Shown here piece after piece: positions 27,385 through 36,983 of a stretch of 64,000 nt of DNA. Origin of the DNA: Dietzia sp. B32 (GTDB lineage: Bacteria; Actinomycetota; Actinomycetes; Mycobacteriales; Mycobacteriaceae). The stretch covers positions 434,001 to 498,000 of the forward strand of contig NZ_CP093845.1 in the NCBI RefSeq assembly GCF_024732245.1, read 5' to 3'. A program made the translations under genes and the position numbers. The first letter of the stretch is position 1. Every line of letters starts with the position of its first letter. Below the pieces are notes generated by a model. It did no database searches and was not told the DNA's origin. It saw nothing but the letters and a program-made list of their open reading frames with translations.

Positions 27385-27957
27385 ATGGAGTTGATCCGGT
27401 TCGGCCCACGGGGAGTGCGGGGGCGTGTGTCCGCCGGCTTGGCCTGCGCGGTCCTCGTCGTCGTCCCCGTCGCGGGTGCGGCACCCGGGCCGCCGCCCGG
27501 GCACATGCGCAACCCCCTGTCCGGTCCGGTGTCGGTGGCGACCCCCTTCGATCCCCCGGCCCGGCGTTGGCTGCCGGGTCACCGGGGGGTCGACCTGGCG
27601 GGAGCGCCCCTCGCCGTGGTGCGAACGCCTGCCGACGGGACGATCCTCTTCGCGGGCGACGTGGGTGGGAGGCCTGTCCTGTCGATCGGCCACGGGGACG
27701 GCCTGCGCACCACCTACGAGCCGGTGCGCGCGTCTGTCCGGGTCGGTGATTCCGTCGCCGCGGGCGAGGAGGTCGGCCGATTACTCGCCGGCCACCCCGG
27801 GTGCCCGGTCGCGGGTTGTCTGCACTGGGGCGCGAGGGTCGCGACGGGGGGCCCGTCGGGTGACGACGACGAGTACGTCGATCCGCTGACACTGCTCGCC
27901 GCCGCCGAACGGCCGATCCGCCTCAAACCCACGCTGCCCGGAGACGGGGCCGGCTGA
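27385..27957 (+). CDS. Secreted M23/LytM-domain protein with altered active site
   Basis: A 190-residue protein with an N-terminal signal peptide or anchor (residues 14-33, [20 protein letters not shown]) and a LytM-like domain. The first zinc motif is intact as HRGVD (His66-Asp70) and the last His ligand is in CLHWG (His147). The catalytic His usually found in YxHL is replaced (Tyr111-Glu112-Pro113) and the first His of the HxH motif is Cys145. It may therefore be non-hydrolytic, like regulatory LytM factors. It occupies the position next to rpsB where mycobacteria keep an M23 gene (Rv2891, from memory). Convergent with xerC. Confidence 0.8.
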   Translation: MELIRFGPRGVRGRVSAGLACAVLVVVPVAGAAPGPPPGHMRNPLSGPVSVATPFDPPARRWLPGHRGVDLAGAPLAVVRTPADGTILFAGDVGGRPVLSIGHGDGLRTTYEPVRASVRVGDSVAAGEEVGRLLAGHPGCPVAGCLHWGARVATGGPSGDDDEYVDPLTLLAAAERPIRLKPTLPGDGAG

Positions 27958-27983
27958 CCCGCGGCCCGCACCCGTCGCTCCTG

Positions 27984-28952
27984 TCAGGCGCGGGGATGGG
28001 CACCCCGGTAGGCGGAACGGAGCCGGTCCGCCGAGACGTGCGTGTAGATCTGTGTGGTCGCCGGAGTGGAGTGCCCGAGCAGCTCCTGCACATGCCGTAG
28101 GTCCGCCCCGCCCTCGAGCAGGTGCGTCGCCGAGCTGTGCCTCAGTGCGTGCGGTGAGACCCTCGGCGCGCCGGGAGTGGCGTCGGTGACCTCGTTGACG
28201 ATCCGCCGTGCCGTCCTGGGGTCGAGTCTCCCTCCCCGCGCCCCGACGAGCAGGGACGGGCCGGACCGGGCGGTGGCCAGTGCCGGTCGCCCGCCCTCGA
28301 GCCAGGCGCGCACGGCACGCTCCGCGGGGGCGCCGTACGGGACGGCACGTTCGCGGTCCCCCTTGCCCACCACCCGCAGCAGCCGCCTTTCGGTGTCGAT
28401 GTCGTCCACATCGAGCCCACACAGCTCGGCCACCCGGACCCCGCAGGAGTACAACAACTCCACCACCAGCCGGTCGCGGAGGGCGATCGGATCCCCCTCG
28501 CTCGCACCGAGCTCGGTCGTGCGCATCGTCTCGGCGGCCTGGGCGACATCGAGAACCTCGGGCAGGTGGCGCCGGGCGCGGGGCGCCTCGAGACGGGCTC
28601 CGATGTCGGTGTTCACCAGACCTGTCCGGGCGGCCCACCCACTGAAGGAGCGGGCGGCGGCCACCCGGCGGGCGACCGTCGACCGTGCCGCCCCGGCGCC
28701 GACCTGCGCGGCGAGCCACCCGCGCAGGGCCGGGAGGGTGAGCGCCGCCCGCAGGTCCGCGGCGGTGGTGCGTCCGCCGGCGTCGCCCGCGAGGTGGGTG
28801 AGGAGACCACGGACATCGGACTGATAGGAACGGACAGTCGCCTCGGACCGGCCTCGGCTGGTGCGGAGGTACTCGACGAAGTCGTCGACCACGCCTCCGA
28901 ACAGCGCCGACGGGCCGCCCCCACCACTCTCCGTCGTGCTCACCTGCCCCAT
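27984..28952 (-). CDS. xerC: Tyrosine recombinase XerC
   Basis: Site-specific recombinase resolving chromosome dimers at dif with XerD. About 322 residues from ATG 28952; GTG 28943 is also possible. The N-terminal SAM-like domain (ATVRSYQSDVRGLLTHL) is followed by the catalytic domain with Arg in YSCGVRVAELCGL, the HxxR box in SPHALRHSSATHLL, His in LLGHSTPATTQ and the nucleophile in IYTHV. It lies downstream of dprA, as in other actinobacteria. Confidence 0.93.
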   Translation of the reverse strand: MGQVSTTESGGGGPSALFGGVVDDFVEYLRTSRGRSEATVRSYQSDVRGLLTHLAGDAGGRTTAADLRAALTLPALRGWLAAQVGAGAARSTVARRVAAARSFSGWAARTGLVNTDIGARLEAPRARRHLPEVLDVAQAAETMRTTELGASEGDPIALRDRLVVELLYSCGVRVAELCGLDVDDIDTERRLLRVVGKGDRERAVPYGAPAERAVRAWLEGGRPALATARSGPSLLVGARGGRLDPRTARRIVNEVTDATPGAPRVSPHALRHSSATHLLEGGADLRHVQELLGHSTPATTQIYTHVSADRLRSAYRGAHPRA

Positions 28953-29074
28953 GAGTACCAATTGTCACCGGCTTCTCGGAGGCGCGCAAGCGTGCCGGGC
29001 CGGGCATCTGGTCACGGTGGTGCAAGGGGCGGTGGTGCAGTGCTGCGGTGGTTCAGCAGTGCCGAGGGGAACCG

Positions 29075-30280
29075 TCACCCCACCGGGAAGCTCATCTGCA
29101 CCCCGCCGCCGGCCCTGCGCCACCCTTCCGGGCCCCGCACCGCGGCCCCAGTGGACAGGAGCCGACCGAGCACCGCCCTCGTGGTGACGGGTGCGATGCC
29201 CGCCGACGCCGCGATCTCGGCAGGCGCAGCACCCCCTCGGGTGGGCAGCGCCTCCATGATCCGTCTGGTGGAGTCGTCCAGACCGTCCCACGCCCCGTCC
29301 TCGCCCCGGGGCACCGGGGATGTCTCCCCCATCCGGCCAGCGAGCTCGACCACGTCGGACGAACGCCCGACCAGCACCGCACCCCGCTCCCGGAGCAGCA
29401 GATGGCACCCCACCGAGGCGACCGAGGTCACCGGCCCCGGTACCGCTCCGACCGGACGGTCCAGCGCTGACGCCCACGCCGCCGTGCTGAGGGCGCCGCT
29501 GCGGGCGGCCGCCTCCACCACCACCGTGGCGCCGGTCAGGGCGGCGATGATCCGGTTCCGGTCGAGGAAGCGGTAACGGGTCACCCCGGTCCCGGGCGGT
29601 TGGGCCGAGACCACCGCGCCGGTCGCCGCGACCTCCCGCAACATCGCGTCGTTGCCTCGCGGGTAGAGCCTGTCCACCCCGCCCGCCAGCACCGCGATCG
29701 TGGTGCCGCGGACGCCGAGCACAGCACGGTGAGCCGCGGCGTCTATCCCGAAAGCGCCTCCCGACACCACGGTGAACCCCTCGGCGGACACCCCGGCGCA
29801 CAGGTCGGCGGTCACCGCTCTCCCGTACGGAGTGGGCGCCCGGGTCCCGACGACTGCGACGGCTCTGCCCAGCACCCGCGCCGGGTCGGCGGGGCCACGC
29901 CACCACAGTCCGAGCGGGCGCAACGCGGTGGGCACCCCTCCCGTCCCGTCACGCCGCCGTCCCCGCGGCCGGTCCAGAGGCTCGAGTGCGTACTCCGGCC
30001 ACCCCGGGTCCCCGGGCACCACGAGCCGGGCGCCCACCTCGTCGGCCGCCCCCAACAGCTGTGCCCCGTCGACGAGGTCCCGCCGCGCCGCGGTCTGGCC
30101 GGTCAGGGCCTCGTCCACCTCTCCGGAGCGGATCAGCTCCCGAGCCCGCACCGGCCCCACCGCGTCCACCAGGTCCCACAACTGGGCAGTCGGACGCTCG
30201 GCCACCGCTCCCAGATAGGCATAGGCCTCGCGCACCTCCGACGGAACCGCCACCCCGGATTCAGACCCCACGGGTATCAC
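29075..30280 (-). CDS. dprA: DNA-processing protein DprA
   Basis: Binds incoming single-stranded DNA and loads RecA in natural transformation; widely conserved even in bacteria not known to be competent. It has 401 residues: an N-terminal helical extension, the Rossmann-like core (VGTRAPTPYGR, SGGAFGIDAAAHRAVL, GVDRLYPRGN) and a C-terminal winged helix (about 340-395). The GTG at 30280 overlaps the comM-like stop as GTGA. A 19-residue charged RPRGRRRDGTGG-type insert precedes the core. Confidence 0.93.
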   Translation of the reverse strand: MIPVGSESGVAVPSEVREAYAYLGAVAERPTAQLWDLVDAVGPVRARELIRSGEVDEALTGQTAARRDLVDGAQLLGAADEVGARLVVPGDPGWPEYALEPLDRPRGRRRDGTGGVPTALRPLGLWWRGPADPARVLGRAVAVVGTRAPTPYGRAVTADLCAGVSAEGFTVVSGGAFGIDAAAHRAVLGVRGTTIAVLAGGVDRLYPRGNDAMLREVAATGAVVSAQPPGTGVTRYRFLDRNRIIAALTGATVVVEAAARSGALSTAAWASALDRPVGAVPGPVTSVASVGCHLLLRERGAVLVGRSSDVVELAGRMGETSPVPRGEDGAWDGLDDSTRRIMEALPTRGGAAPAEIAASAGIAPVTTRAVLGRLLSTGAAVRGPEGWRRAGGGVQMSFPVG

Positions 30281-31794
30281 TCCTCCCCTCTCAGCACGAG
30301 CGCCTCCGCCACGTGTTCCTCACCCGGCACGGTGGCGCCCTCCAGGTCCGCGACCGTCCACGCCAGGCGCAGGCACCGGTCGACCCCGCGCGGGGACAAC
30401 ACCCCGTGCGCCAGGGCCCGGTCCAGCGGGTGCAGCGCCCGGCGGTCGAGCCCCCACACCGATCGCAGGACCCGTCCGGGAACCTCGGCGTTGGCCCGCG
30501 CCCCTGCGGCATCCGGGCACCCCGCCCACCTCTCCGCGGCGGCCGCCCTCGCCGTCGACACCCTCCGCCGGACCGCGGCGGTGTCCTCGCCCTCTCCCAC
30601 GGCGAACAGTCCGGAACCGATGGGGAGCGTCCGCGCGGCGATGTCGATGCGGTCGCGCAGCGGTCCGGTCAGCGACCGGCCGTAGCGTCGCCGGGCATCC
30701 GGGGTACACGTGCAGGCGTCCGGCCGCGCACTCCCACACGGGCAGTCATTGGCCGCCATCACCAGTTGGAAGCGGGCCGGGAATACCGAGATTCCGTCAC
30801 GCCTGGCGATCCTGACCTCCCCGTCCTCGAGTGGAGTGCGCAGGCTGTCCAGCACCCGGCCGGGGAACTCGGCGCATTCGTCGAGGAACAGCACCCCCCG
30901 ATGGGCGAGCGTCACCGCCCCGGGACGGGCGACGTTGTTGCCCCCGCCCACGAGAGCGGCCACCGACGCCGAATGGTGTGGCGCCACGAACGGCGGGCGT
31001 CGCAGCAGCGGGTCGCGGGGAGCGAGCTGTCCCATCACCGAGTGGATCGCCGTCGCCTCGAGGGCGTCCCGCTCCCCCAGGTCGGGCAACAACCCCGGAA
31101 GGCGACGCGCGAGCATGGTCTTGCCCGTACCCGGTGCACCGCGTAACAACACGGCGTGCCCGCCGGCCGCCGCGACCTCCACAGCGCGCCGGCAATCGTC
31201 CTGCCCGTGCACCTCGGCGAGATCGGTGTGGGGTCGTCCGTTCACCGCGCGGGGCTCCGGGGCGTCCGTGACCAGGGAGCCCGCACCCCGGCACCACGCC
31301 GCGAGCGTCGCGAGCGAGTCCGCGCCGGCGGTGTCGATGCCCCCGACCAGCCGGGCCTCCGCGAGATTCGCGGCAGGGACTATCGCCCGTCGCAGCCCGG
31401 CCTCCCGCGCCGCGAGCACCGCGGGCAGGACCCCGCGTACCGGCCGGACCCGGCCGTCCAGTGCGAGCTCGCCGACCAGCAGGGTGCCGTCGACCCCCGC
31501 CCCGGGCAGTTCCCCGCTCGCGATGAGGGTGCCCACCGCGAGCGGCAGGTCGAAACCAGATCCCCGCTTGGGTAGCGCCGCCGGGGACAACGACAGGACG
31601 ACCTTGCCCGCCGGCCAGGTCAACCCGCTGTTGATCACGGCGGCCCGCATCCGCTCCCGCGCCTGCAACACCGCCGAGTCCGGCAACCCCACGATGCTGA
31701 CCCCGGGAAGCCCGCGGCCCACGTCGGCCTCGACCTCCACCAGCTGTCCCCCGACCCCCTGCAGCGTGACCGCCCAGGTCCGACCGAGCGCCAC
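30277..31794 (-). CDS. comM: YifB/ComM family Mg-chelatase-like AAA+ ATPase
   Basis: AAA+ helicase-like protein; the Vibrio/Haemophilus ComM homologue promotes branch migration during transformation. About 505 residues: an N-terminal Lon-protease-like domain (GLPGVSIVGLPDSAV), Walker A GAPGTGKTMLARRLPG (about residues 214-229), Walker B GVLFLDECAEF and a C-terminal Mg-chelatase domain with a Cys cluster in CPCGSARPDACTC. GTG 31794 starts 2 bases after the yraN stop. The gene overlaps dprA, linking it with DNA uptake/recombination genes. Confidence 0.9.
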   Translation of the reverse strand: MALGRTWAVTLQGVGGQLVEVEADVGRGLPGVSIVGLPDSAVLQARERMRAAVINSGLTWPAGKVVLSLSPAALPKRGSGFDLPLAVGTLIASGELPGAGVDGTLLVGELALDGRVRPVRGVLPAVLAAREAGLRRAIVPAANLAEARLVGGIDTAGADSLATLAAWCRGAGSLVTDAPEPRAVNGRPHTDLAEVHGQDDCRRAVEVAAAGGHAVLLRGAPGTGKTMLARRLPGLLPDLGERDALEATAIHSVMGQLAPRDPLLRRPPFVAPHHSASVAALVGGGNNVARPGAVTLAHRGVLFLDECAEFPGRVLDSLRTPLEDGEVRIARRDGISVFPARFQLVMAANDCPCGSARPDACTCTPDARRRYGRSLTGPLRDRIDIAARTLPIGSGLFAVGEGEDTAAVRRRVSTARAAAAERWAGCPDAAGARANAEVPGRVLRSVWGLDRRALHPLDRALAHGVLSPRGVDRCLRLAWTVADLEGATVPGEEHVAEALVLRGEE

Positions 31795-31796
31795 GG

Positions 31797-32231
31797 CTAC
31801 AGCACGTCCTCGAACAGCTCGAGCCGAGGACGAGAGGGGTCGGCCAGGTCCACGCCCACCACGTCGAAGCAGACCTGGCGCCACCGGCCCGGGTTCTCCG
31901 ACAGCCAGTGGGCGGCCAGACGGCGTAGCCGCCGTCGCTTCTCCGCGGTGACCGACTCGGCGGGCGTGCCGAAGCGCGTACTCGTGCGGGCTCGGACCTC
32001 CACGAACCGCAGCCGCCCCGCGGCGTCCAGGACGACGAGATCGAGCTCGCCGGCCCGGCACCGCCAGTTCCGGCTGATCACCACGCCGCCCCGGGCTTCC
32101 ATCAGCCCCGCCGCGTGGTCCTCGCCGAGCCGCCCCGTCCGTCGGCGGGGATCCACACCGCCCCCTGCCACACCGCTGCCCACCGCACCGTCGCCCGCCG
32201 ATCGCCCGCCAGGCCCCTGGTCCCCCGTCAT
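31797..32231 (-). CDS. YraN/UPF0102 family protein
   Basis: A 144-residue protein of the restriction-endonuclease-like YraN family. The nuclease-fold core is visible as GELDLVV and RFVEVRAR, where the usual Lys of the E-x-K motif is replaced by Arg. An Arg/Gly-rich N terminus precedes it. ATG 32231 has GGGGAGGG about 7 bases upstream. It heads yraN-comM-dprA-xerC. Function is unknown; a role in DNA repair or uptake is suggested only by context. Confidence 0.85.
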   Translation of the reverse strand: MTGDQGPGGRSAGDGAVGSGVAGGGVDPRRRTGRLGEDHAAGLMEARGGVVISRNWRCRAGELDLVVLDAAGRLRFVEVRARTSTRFGTPAESVTAEKRRRLRRLAAHWLSENPGRWRQVCFDVVGVDLADPSRPRLELFEDVL

Positions 32232-32294
32232 CGCCAGCCCTCCCCGGCAGCCCGGTCCGTCCGGGCCCGCCGGGGCACACCCTGCCGGACGACG

Positions 32295-32327
32295 ACGGCC
32301 CGGTCCGCGGGTCGCGGACCGGGCCGT
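32295..32327 (-). terminator. Perfect 14-bp terminator after the lepB-rnhB-DUF2469 operon
   Basis: ACGGCCCGGTCCGC (32295-32308) pairs perfectly with GCGGACCGGGCCGT (32314-32327) around GGGTC. It lies 48 bases past the DUF2469 stop and before yraN, so yraN probably has its own promoter or relies on read-through. Confidence 0.7.
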
Positions 32328-32374
32328 GGGTCCCCTGTGGAGGGGACGTGGGCTGTGGATGACGGGGCGGAGGG

Positions 32375-32680
32375 TTACTCCGGGAGCCGCAGTTCCGGCT
32401 TGTCGAGCTCCTCGATGTTGACGTCCTTGAAGGTCAACACCCGGACGTACTTCACGAAACGCGCAGGACGGTACATGTCCCACACCCAGGCGTCGGACAT
32501 CCGCACGTCGAAGTAGACCTCCCCGTCCGCGGACCGCGGGATCAGCTCCACGGCGTTGGCGAGGTAGAAGCGCCTCTCCGTCTCGACGACGTAGGTGAAC
32601 TGGCCGACGATGTCGCGGTACTCGCGGTAGAGCGAGAGCTCCATCTCGGTCTCGTAGTTCTCCAGATCCTCGGCGCTCAT
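32375..32680 (-). CDS. DUF2469 family protein
   Basis: A 101-residue acidic protein of the highly conserved actinobacterial DUF2469 family, beginning [20 protein letters not shown] and containing [20 protein letters not shown] near residues 61-80. It overlaps the rnhB stop as ATGA and is always found by rnhB in this group. No transmembrane or catalytic motif is seen and the function is unknown. Confidence 0.88.
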   Translation of the reverse strand: MSAEDLENYETEMELSLYREYRDIVGQFTYVVETERRFYLANAVELIPRSADGEVYFDVRMSDAWVWDMYRPARFVKYVRVLTFKDVNIEELDKPELRLPE

Positions 32681-33381
32681 CTCGTGCTGCTCCTCGAATG
32701 CGCCTGCGCGGCGCGACGGACGTTGGCGTACGACATCCGATGGACGTCGCTGGGACCGAGCTGCTCGATCGCCCTGGCGTGACTCGTGGTGCTGTATCCC
32801 TTGTGCGCGGCGAAGCCGTATCCCGGATACCGCGAGTCGAGGTCCACCATAATCCGATCCCGCGTCACCTTCGCGAGGACACTCGCGGCGGCGATGGATG
32901 CGACGACCGCATCACCCCCGATCACTGAGGTGGACTGACACCCGAGCCCGTCGACGGCGAACCCGTCGGTCAGGACGAAACCGGGCGCCGGGTCCAGCGC
33001 GGCGACCGCACGACGCATCCCCTCGAGGTTGCACCGGTGGATCCCGCGCTCGTCGATCCGGTCCGATTCGATCACCACCACGCTCACCGCCGAGGCCCTC
33101 CGCAGCACCACGTCGTGCAGACGGTCCCTGGTCGCGGCGGAGAGTTTCTTGGAATCATCGAGATCTGCCAACTCGGGGTGGAGTCGATCGCCCAGCACGC
33201 ACGCCGCCACCACGAGCGGACCGGCGCAGGATCCACGCCCCGCCTCGTCGACGCCGGCGACCGGCCCGAGGCCCCGTCGCGACAGTGCGGCCTCGAGCGC
33301 CAGACGTCCGTCGCGCCGGGTCACCCGCACCCGCCCGGGAAGGAGACCGTCCCGTGGTCGCTGCGGTCGCGTCCGACTCAC
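32677..33381 (-). CDS. rnhB: Ribonuclease HII
   Basis: Removes ribonucleotides from DNA and RNA from RNA-DNA hybrids. I place the start at GTG 33381, which overlaps the lepB stop as GTGA and gives 234 residues with an N terminus that aligns with mycobacterial RnhB; GTG 33324 is the shorter alternative. Active-site acidic residues are in [13 protein letters not shown] and DLDDSKKL, with the third in [10 protein letters not shown]. It is second in lepB-rnhB-DUF2469. Confidence 0.93.
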   Translation of the reverse strand: MSRTRPQRPRDGLLPGRVRVTRRDGRLALEAALSRRGLGPVAGVDEAGRGSCAGPLVVAACVLGDRLHPELADLDDSKKLSAATRDRLHDVVLRRASAVSVVVIESDRIDERGIHRCNLEGMRRAVAALDPAPGFVLTDGFAVDGLGCQSTSVIGGDAVVASIAAASVLAKVTRDRIMVDLDSRYPGYGFAAHKGYSTTSHARAIEQLGPSDVHRMSYANVRRAAQAHSRSSTR

Positions 33382-34142
33382 TCCGCGGTGATATCCGGGG
33401 AGGACACCGTCCCGATCCGGTTGAACGGGAGGATGATCGCCCGGACCTTGCCGATGATGTTCTCCCCGGGCACCGTTCCCTGGAACTCGTCCCCCATGTG
33501 GAATCGGGAGTCCGCGGAGTTCCCGCGGTTGTCCCCCATCACCCAGTAGTTGCCCTCCGGGACGGTCACCGGCCCGAAGGCACAGTTGAGGGGGTTCTTG
33601 ACCGGCGAGGGGTCTTCCTTGAGGTACGGCTCGTCCAACGGCTGGCCGTCGACCAGCAGCCCGCCGTCCGGGGAGCACCCTCCGACGGTCTGACCCCCCA
33701 CGGCGATGACGCGCTTGACCATGTCGTTCTGGTCGGGCGGGACGATGCCGATGACGCCGCCGATGTTCTGGAGGGTTCTGATCGCCGGGTTGTCCGAGCG
33801 GATGGACTGGTAGCCCTCGTTCCACGAATCGGGCCCCTTGAACACCACCACGTCCCCGGGTCGTGGGTCACCGAACCGGTAGGTGATCTTGTCCACGAAG
33901 ATGCGGTCGCCGGTACACCCCGCGCACCCGTGCAGCGTGGGCTGCATGGATTCGGACGGAATCTGATAGACGCGACCAACGAAGGTCTGGAACACGAACA
34001 CCAGGACCAGTGCGATCACCACCAGTAGCGGGATCTCGATGTACCAGGGCTGGCCCTTCTTCTCGACGCCGTGAGCCGGGGCCCCGTCATCACGGGACCC
34101 CGGCTCGGCGGTGTCATGTCCAGGCGTATCGGTGCTGCTCAC
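33378..34142 (-). CDS. lepB: Signal peptidase I
   Basis: Membrane-bound peptidase releasing Sec and Tat substrates. The 254 residues have one N-terminal transmembrane helix ([19 protein letters not shown], about 37-55), the catalytic Ser in [10 protein letters not shown], the catalytic Lys in [10 protein letters not shown] and the [11 protein letters not shown] box. Two Cys in HGCAGCTGD are an unusual extra pair close to the active-site Ser. GTG 34142 lies 7 bases after TACGCT, favouring a leaderless transcript. Confidence 0.94.
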   Translation of the reverse strand: MSSTDTPGHDTAEPGSRDDGAPAHGVEKKGQPWYIEIPLLVVIALVLVFVFQTFVGRVYQIPSESMQPTLHGCAGCTGDRIFVDKITYRFGDPRPGDVVVFKGPDSWNEGYQSIRSDNPAIRTLQNIGGVIGIVPPDQNDMVKRVIAVGGQTVGGCSPDGGLLVDGQPLDEPYLKEDPSPVKNPLNCAFGPVTVPEGNYWVMGDNRGNSADSRFHMGDEFQGTVPGENIIGKVRAIILPFNRIGTVSSPDITAE

Positions 34143-34149
34143 CCGGATG

Positions 34150-34155
34150 AGCGTA
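34150..34155 (-). promoter_or_regulatory. Leaderless -10 box for lepB
   Basis: TACGCT on the minus strand (34155-34150) is a TAnnnT match ending 7 bases before GTG 34142. Confidence 0.5.
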
Positions 34156-34204
34156 GTCGATCCCGCACCGCCGACGGCGGCCGAGTCTGACCCGCTCTAG
34201 ACGA

Positions 34205-34546
34205 TCAGCGCTTCTCCTTGATCTTCGCGGCCTTGCCGCGGAGCTCACGCAGGTAGTACAGCTTGGCGCGGCGCACGTCACCGCGGACGAGGACGTCGAT
34301 GCGGTCGATGGTGGGCGAGTGCACGGGGAACGTGCGCTCGACGCCGACGCCGAACGAGACCTTGCGGACGGTGAACGTCTCGCGGACGCCGCCGCCCTGG
34401 CGACGGATCACGACACCCTTGAAGACCTGGATGCGCTCCTTCGAGCCCTCGATGACCTTGACGTGAACGTCGAGGGTGTCACCGGGACGGAAGTCCGGGA
34501 TGTCGGACCGGAGTGACTTGTTGTCGATGAAGTCGAGAGTGTTCAT
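34205..34546 (-). CDS. rplS: Large ribosomal subunit protein L19
   Basis: Located at the 30S-50S interface. The 113 residues are full length, with [20 protein letters not shown] near residues 20-39 and [22 protein letters not shown] after the middle. It is on the same strand as trmD but separated from it by 162 bases with a palindrome, so it may be transcribed on its own. Confidence 0.97.
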   Translation of the reverse strand: MNTLDFIDNKSLRSDIPDFRPGDTLDVHVKVIEGSKERIQVFKGVVIRRQGGGVRETFTVRKVSFGVGVERTFPVHSPTIDRIDVLVRGDVRRAKLYYLRELRGKAAKIKEKR

Positions 34547-34589
34547 TGGGTTCCTTGCATGTCAGGAATGAGGACAGAGGACCCTGGCG

Positions 34590-34605
34590 CCCGCCTGCAG
34601 GCGGG
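34590..34605 (-). promoter_or_regulatory. Palindrome in the rplS leader
   Basis: CCCGCCTGCAGGCGGG is a perfect 16-base palindrome about 45 bases upstream of the rplS ATG, in the trmD-rplS gap. As RNA it folds into a six-base stem with a TGCA loop. It may be a weak terminator after trmD or a leader element for L19 autoregulation. Confidence 0.35.
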
Positions 34606-34708
34606 ACGACCGGTTCGTGCCCCGGATCAGCGCGACCGTCAGCGCGCGCACGTGGCGCCCACAAGGTCAACCTCGCTAGTGTGCCATCCTCCCCGCGGCC
34701 GACCCAAA

Positions 34709-35491
34709 TCAGTCGGTGGGGGTGACCCAGCCGACCTCCGAGAGGGTGGCCAGGTCGGCACGGTTCAACTCGACGGACCGGAGGAGGTCAGGCCGCCGCT
34801 CGGCGGTGCGTCTCAGCGACTCGTCCCGGCGCCATCGCGCGATCTTCGCGTGATCACCGGTCTTGAGGATCCCCGGCACCGGACGGTCGCGCCACACCTC
34901 GGGCCGGGTGTAGCTGGGCCCCTCGAGCAGACCATCGGAGAAGGAGTCCTCTTCGTGGCTGCGTCGGTTCCCCAGCACCCCGGGCAGGAGTCGGGTGACC
35001 GCTTCGGCGATGACGAGGACCGCCACCTCTCCCCCTATGAGGACATAGTCGCCGATGCTCACCTCTTCGACGTCCATTCGCGTGGCCGCCTCGTCGACGA
35101 CACGCTGGTCGATCCCCTCGTAGCGGCCACAGGCGAACAGCAGGTGGCGGCGTCGGGCGTATCGGTGCGCGTCCGGCTGGGTGAACGGTCGACCCGCGGG
35201 GGTCGGGACGATCAGGAGCGGCCGCGCGTCCGCGTCCTCGGTGTCCGGGGCCGCGGGCGGCGACGTCGGCACGAGATCGTCCAGGGCCTCGCCCCACACC
35301 GTCGGCCGCATGACCATTCCGGGCCCGCCGCCGAACGGCGTGTCGTCGACCGACCTGTGGACGTCGTGCGTCCAGTCGCGCAGATCGTGGATCCCGACCT
35401 CGACGATGCCCCGGTCTGCGGCGCGACCGATCAGCGCCAGCCGGAGCGGGGCGAGATAATCGGGGAAGACGGTGACGACGTCAAGCCGCAT
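34709..35491 (-). CDS. trmD: tRNA (guanine37-N1)-methyltransferase
   Basis: SPOUT-family enzyme methylating G37 of tRNAs to prevent frameshifting. About 260 residues from ATG 35491; a GTG at 35527 overlapping the rimM stop (GTGA) would add 12 residues. The first strand is MRLDVVTVFPDYL, and the trefoil-knot SAM site comprises ACGRYEGIDQRV and SIGDYVLIGGEVA, ending in LPGVLGNRRSHEEDSF. It belongs to the rpsP-khpA-rimM-trmD operon. Confidence 0.95.
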   Translation of the reverse strand: MRLDVVTVFPDYLAPLRLALIGRAADRGIVEVGIHDLRDWTHDVHRSVDDTPFGGGPGMVMRPTVWGEALDDLVPTSPPAAPDTEDADARPLLIVPTPAGRPFTQPDAHRYARRRHLLFACGRYEGIDQRVVDEAATRMDVEEVSIGDYVLIGGEVAVLVIAEAVTRLLPGVLGNRRSHEEDSFSDGLLEGPSYTRPEVWRDRPVPGILKTGDHAKIARWRRDESLRRTAERRPDLLRSVELNRADLATLSEVGWVTPTD

Positions 35492-35523
35492 GCGTGGACC
35501 GTCCCCGGCGGCGGGGCGTCCGG

Positions 35524-36057
35524 TCACGACGTTCCCAGGTCGAGCAGTCCCTCCGGCGGGTCGATGACGCACGTCCCCGCGGCGATGTCCACCTCGGGGA
35601 CCATCTCGGAGACGAAGGGCACCAGGGCGTCGGTTCCGACGGCCAGCCGGATGTTCAGGAGCTCGCCGGCCGGAGTGTGCACGATCTCGGTCACCTCGCC
35701 GAGGACGGCGCCCGCCGTGTCGAGCACCCGGAGTCCCACCAGTTGGTGATCGTGGAACTCGTCCGGGTCCTCCGGGTCCTGCAGGGCGTCCGAGTCCACG
35801 AGCAGGAGCATTCCGCGGAGGCCGTCCGCGGTGTCCCGGTCCGCGACGCCGACCAGACGCACCAGAAGCCGCCCGGAATGCTGCCGGGCGGCTTCGATGG
35901 TGACGTCGCGATCGGTGGCCTGGTCCCCACGGCCCACACGCCCGACGAGACGGGTCCCGACCGCGAACCGCTCGTCCGGGGAGTCGGTGCGGACCTCCAC
36001 CACGAGCTCCCCGCGGACGCCGTGCGACTTGACGACACGTCCCACGACGAGTTCCAT
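35524..36057 (-). CDS. rimM: Ribosome maturation factor RimM
   Basis: 16S rRNA processing/30S head assembly factor that binds S19. It has 177 residues. The N-terminal RimM domain begins [19 protein letters not shown] (residues 4-22), and a PRC-barrel follows with [17 protein letters not shown]. It lies between khpA and trmD. Confidence 0.94.
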   Translation of the reverse strand: MELVVGRVVKSHGVRGELVVEVRTDSPDERFAVGTRLVGRVGRGDQATDRDVTIEAARQHSGRLLVRLVGVADRDTADGLRGMLLLVDSDALQDPEDPDEFHDHQLVGLRVLDTAGAVLGEVTEIVHTPAGELLNIRLAVGTDALVPFVSEMVPEVDIAAGTCVIDPPEGLLDLGTS

Positions 36058-36098
36058 GGCGGTTCCAGTCCTCCGATTACCGATGTGTGCGGGCGGGG

Positions 36099-36341
36099 TC
36101 AGCGGTCGGTGTCGACCACGTCGACCCGGACGCCCTCCCCGCCGACGGCGGAGACGATCGTCCGGATCGCGGAGGCGGTACGGCCGCCCCGTCCGATGAC
36201 ACGGCCGAGATCCGCGGGCGCGACGGCCACGCGGATCACGGTGCCGCGCCGACCACCACTCGACCGCACGGACACCGCGTCGGGATCCGACACGATTCCG
36301 CGGACGAGGTGGTCGACGGCGTCGACGACCATGTCGTTCAT
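36099..36341 (-). CDS. khpA: KH-domain RNA-binding protein KhpA
   Basis: An 80-residue single KH domain with the GxxG-type loop as GRGGR (in [19 protein letters not shown], about 49-67). In other bacteria KhpA pairs with KhpB/Jag and affects cell-size control and small RNAs. It lies 5 bases after rpsP, the usual place in Gram-positives. Confidence 0.93.
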   Translation of the reverse strand: MNDMVVDAVDHLVRGIVSDPDAVSVRSSGGRRGTVIRVAVAPADLGRVIGRGGRTASAIRTIVSAVGGEGVRVDVVDTDR

Positions 36342-36346
36342 CTGAC

Positions 36347-36841
36347 TCAGGCCTCGGCGGTCTCGGCGTCGGCCGAGGCGGACTCGCCCTCGCCGGACTC
36401 GGCCGCCTTGGCGGCCTCCTGCTCGGCCTTCTTGGCCTCTTCCTTCTTCGCCTTCTCGGCCTTGCGCTTGGCGGTGATGGCCTCGGCGGAGGGCTCGCCC
36501 TGGGCGTCCTCGAGGGCCTTGTTGAACAGGTCCAGCTTCGAGGGCTTGGGCTCGGCGACCTTCAGGGTGCCCTCGGCGCCCTCGATCCCCTTGAACTTCT
36601 GCCAGTCACCGGTGATCTTGAGCAGCTGCTCGACGGCCTCGGTGGGCTGGGCCCCGACTCCGAGCCAGTACTGCGCGCGCTCCGAGTCGATCTGGATGAA
36701 GCTCGGCTCCTCCTTGGGACGGTAGAGGCCGATGGTCTCGATGGAGCGCCCGTCGCGGCGCGTGCGGGCGTCGGCGACGACGACGCGGTACTGCGGGTTG
36801 CGGATCTTGCCGAGGCGGGTGAGCTTGATCTTGACGGCCAT
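36347..36841 (-). CDS. rpsP: Small ribosomal subunit protein S16
   Basis: 30S assembly protein. The S16 fold occupies roughly residues 1-85 ([20 protein letters not shown] at the start). The rest, to residue 164, is an Ala/Glu/Lys-rich extension of the type common in actinobacteria, probably disordered. First gene of rpsP-khpA-rimM-trmD, with a possible promoter 140 bases upstream. Confidence 0.95.
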   Translation of the reverse strand: MAVKIKLTRLGKIRNPQYRVVVADARTRRDGRSIETIGLYRPKEEPSFIQIDSERAQYWLGVGAQPTEAVEQLLKITGDWQKFKGIEGAEGTLKVAEPKPSKLDLFNKALEDAQGEPSAEAITAKRKAEKAKKEEAKKAEQEAAKAAESGEGESASADAETAEA

Positions 36842-36983
36842 GAGCTCGTCTCACTTTCTGTAGCGGGTCACGTGGCGATTCGGCGGCGCCCGCCCTGGTG
36901 GCGGGGCCCGGTTTCGCCTTCCGGGTGACCGCCGTTCGGCACGGACCCACGAGGGGTCCACCGGTGACGGCGTCCAGCGGACC

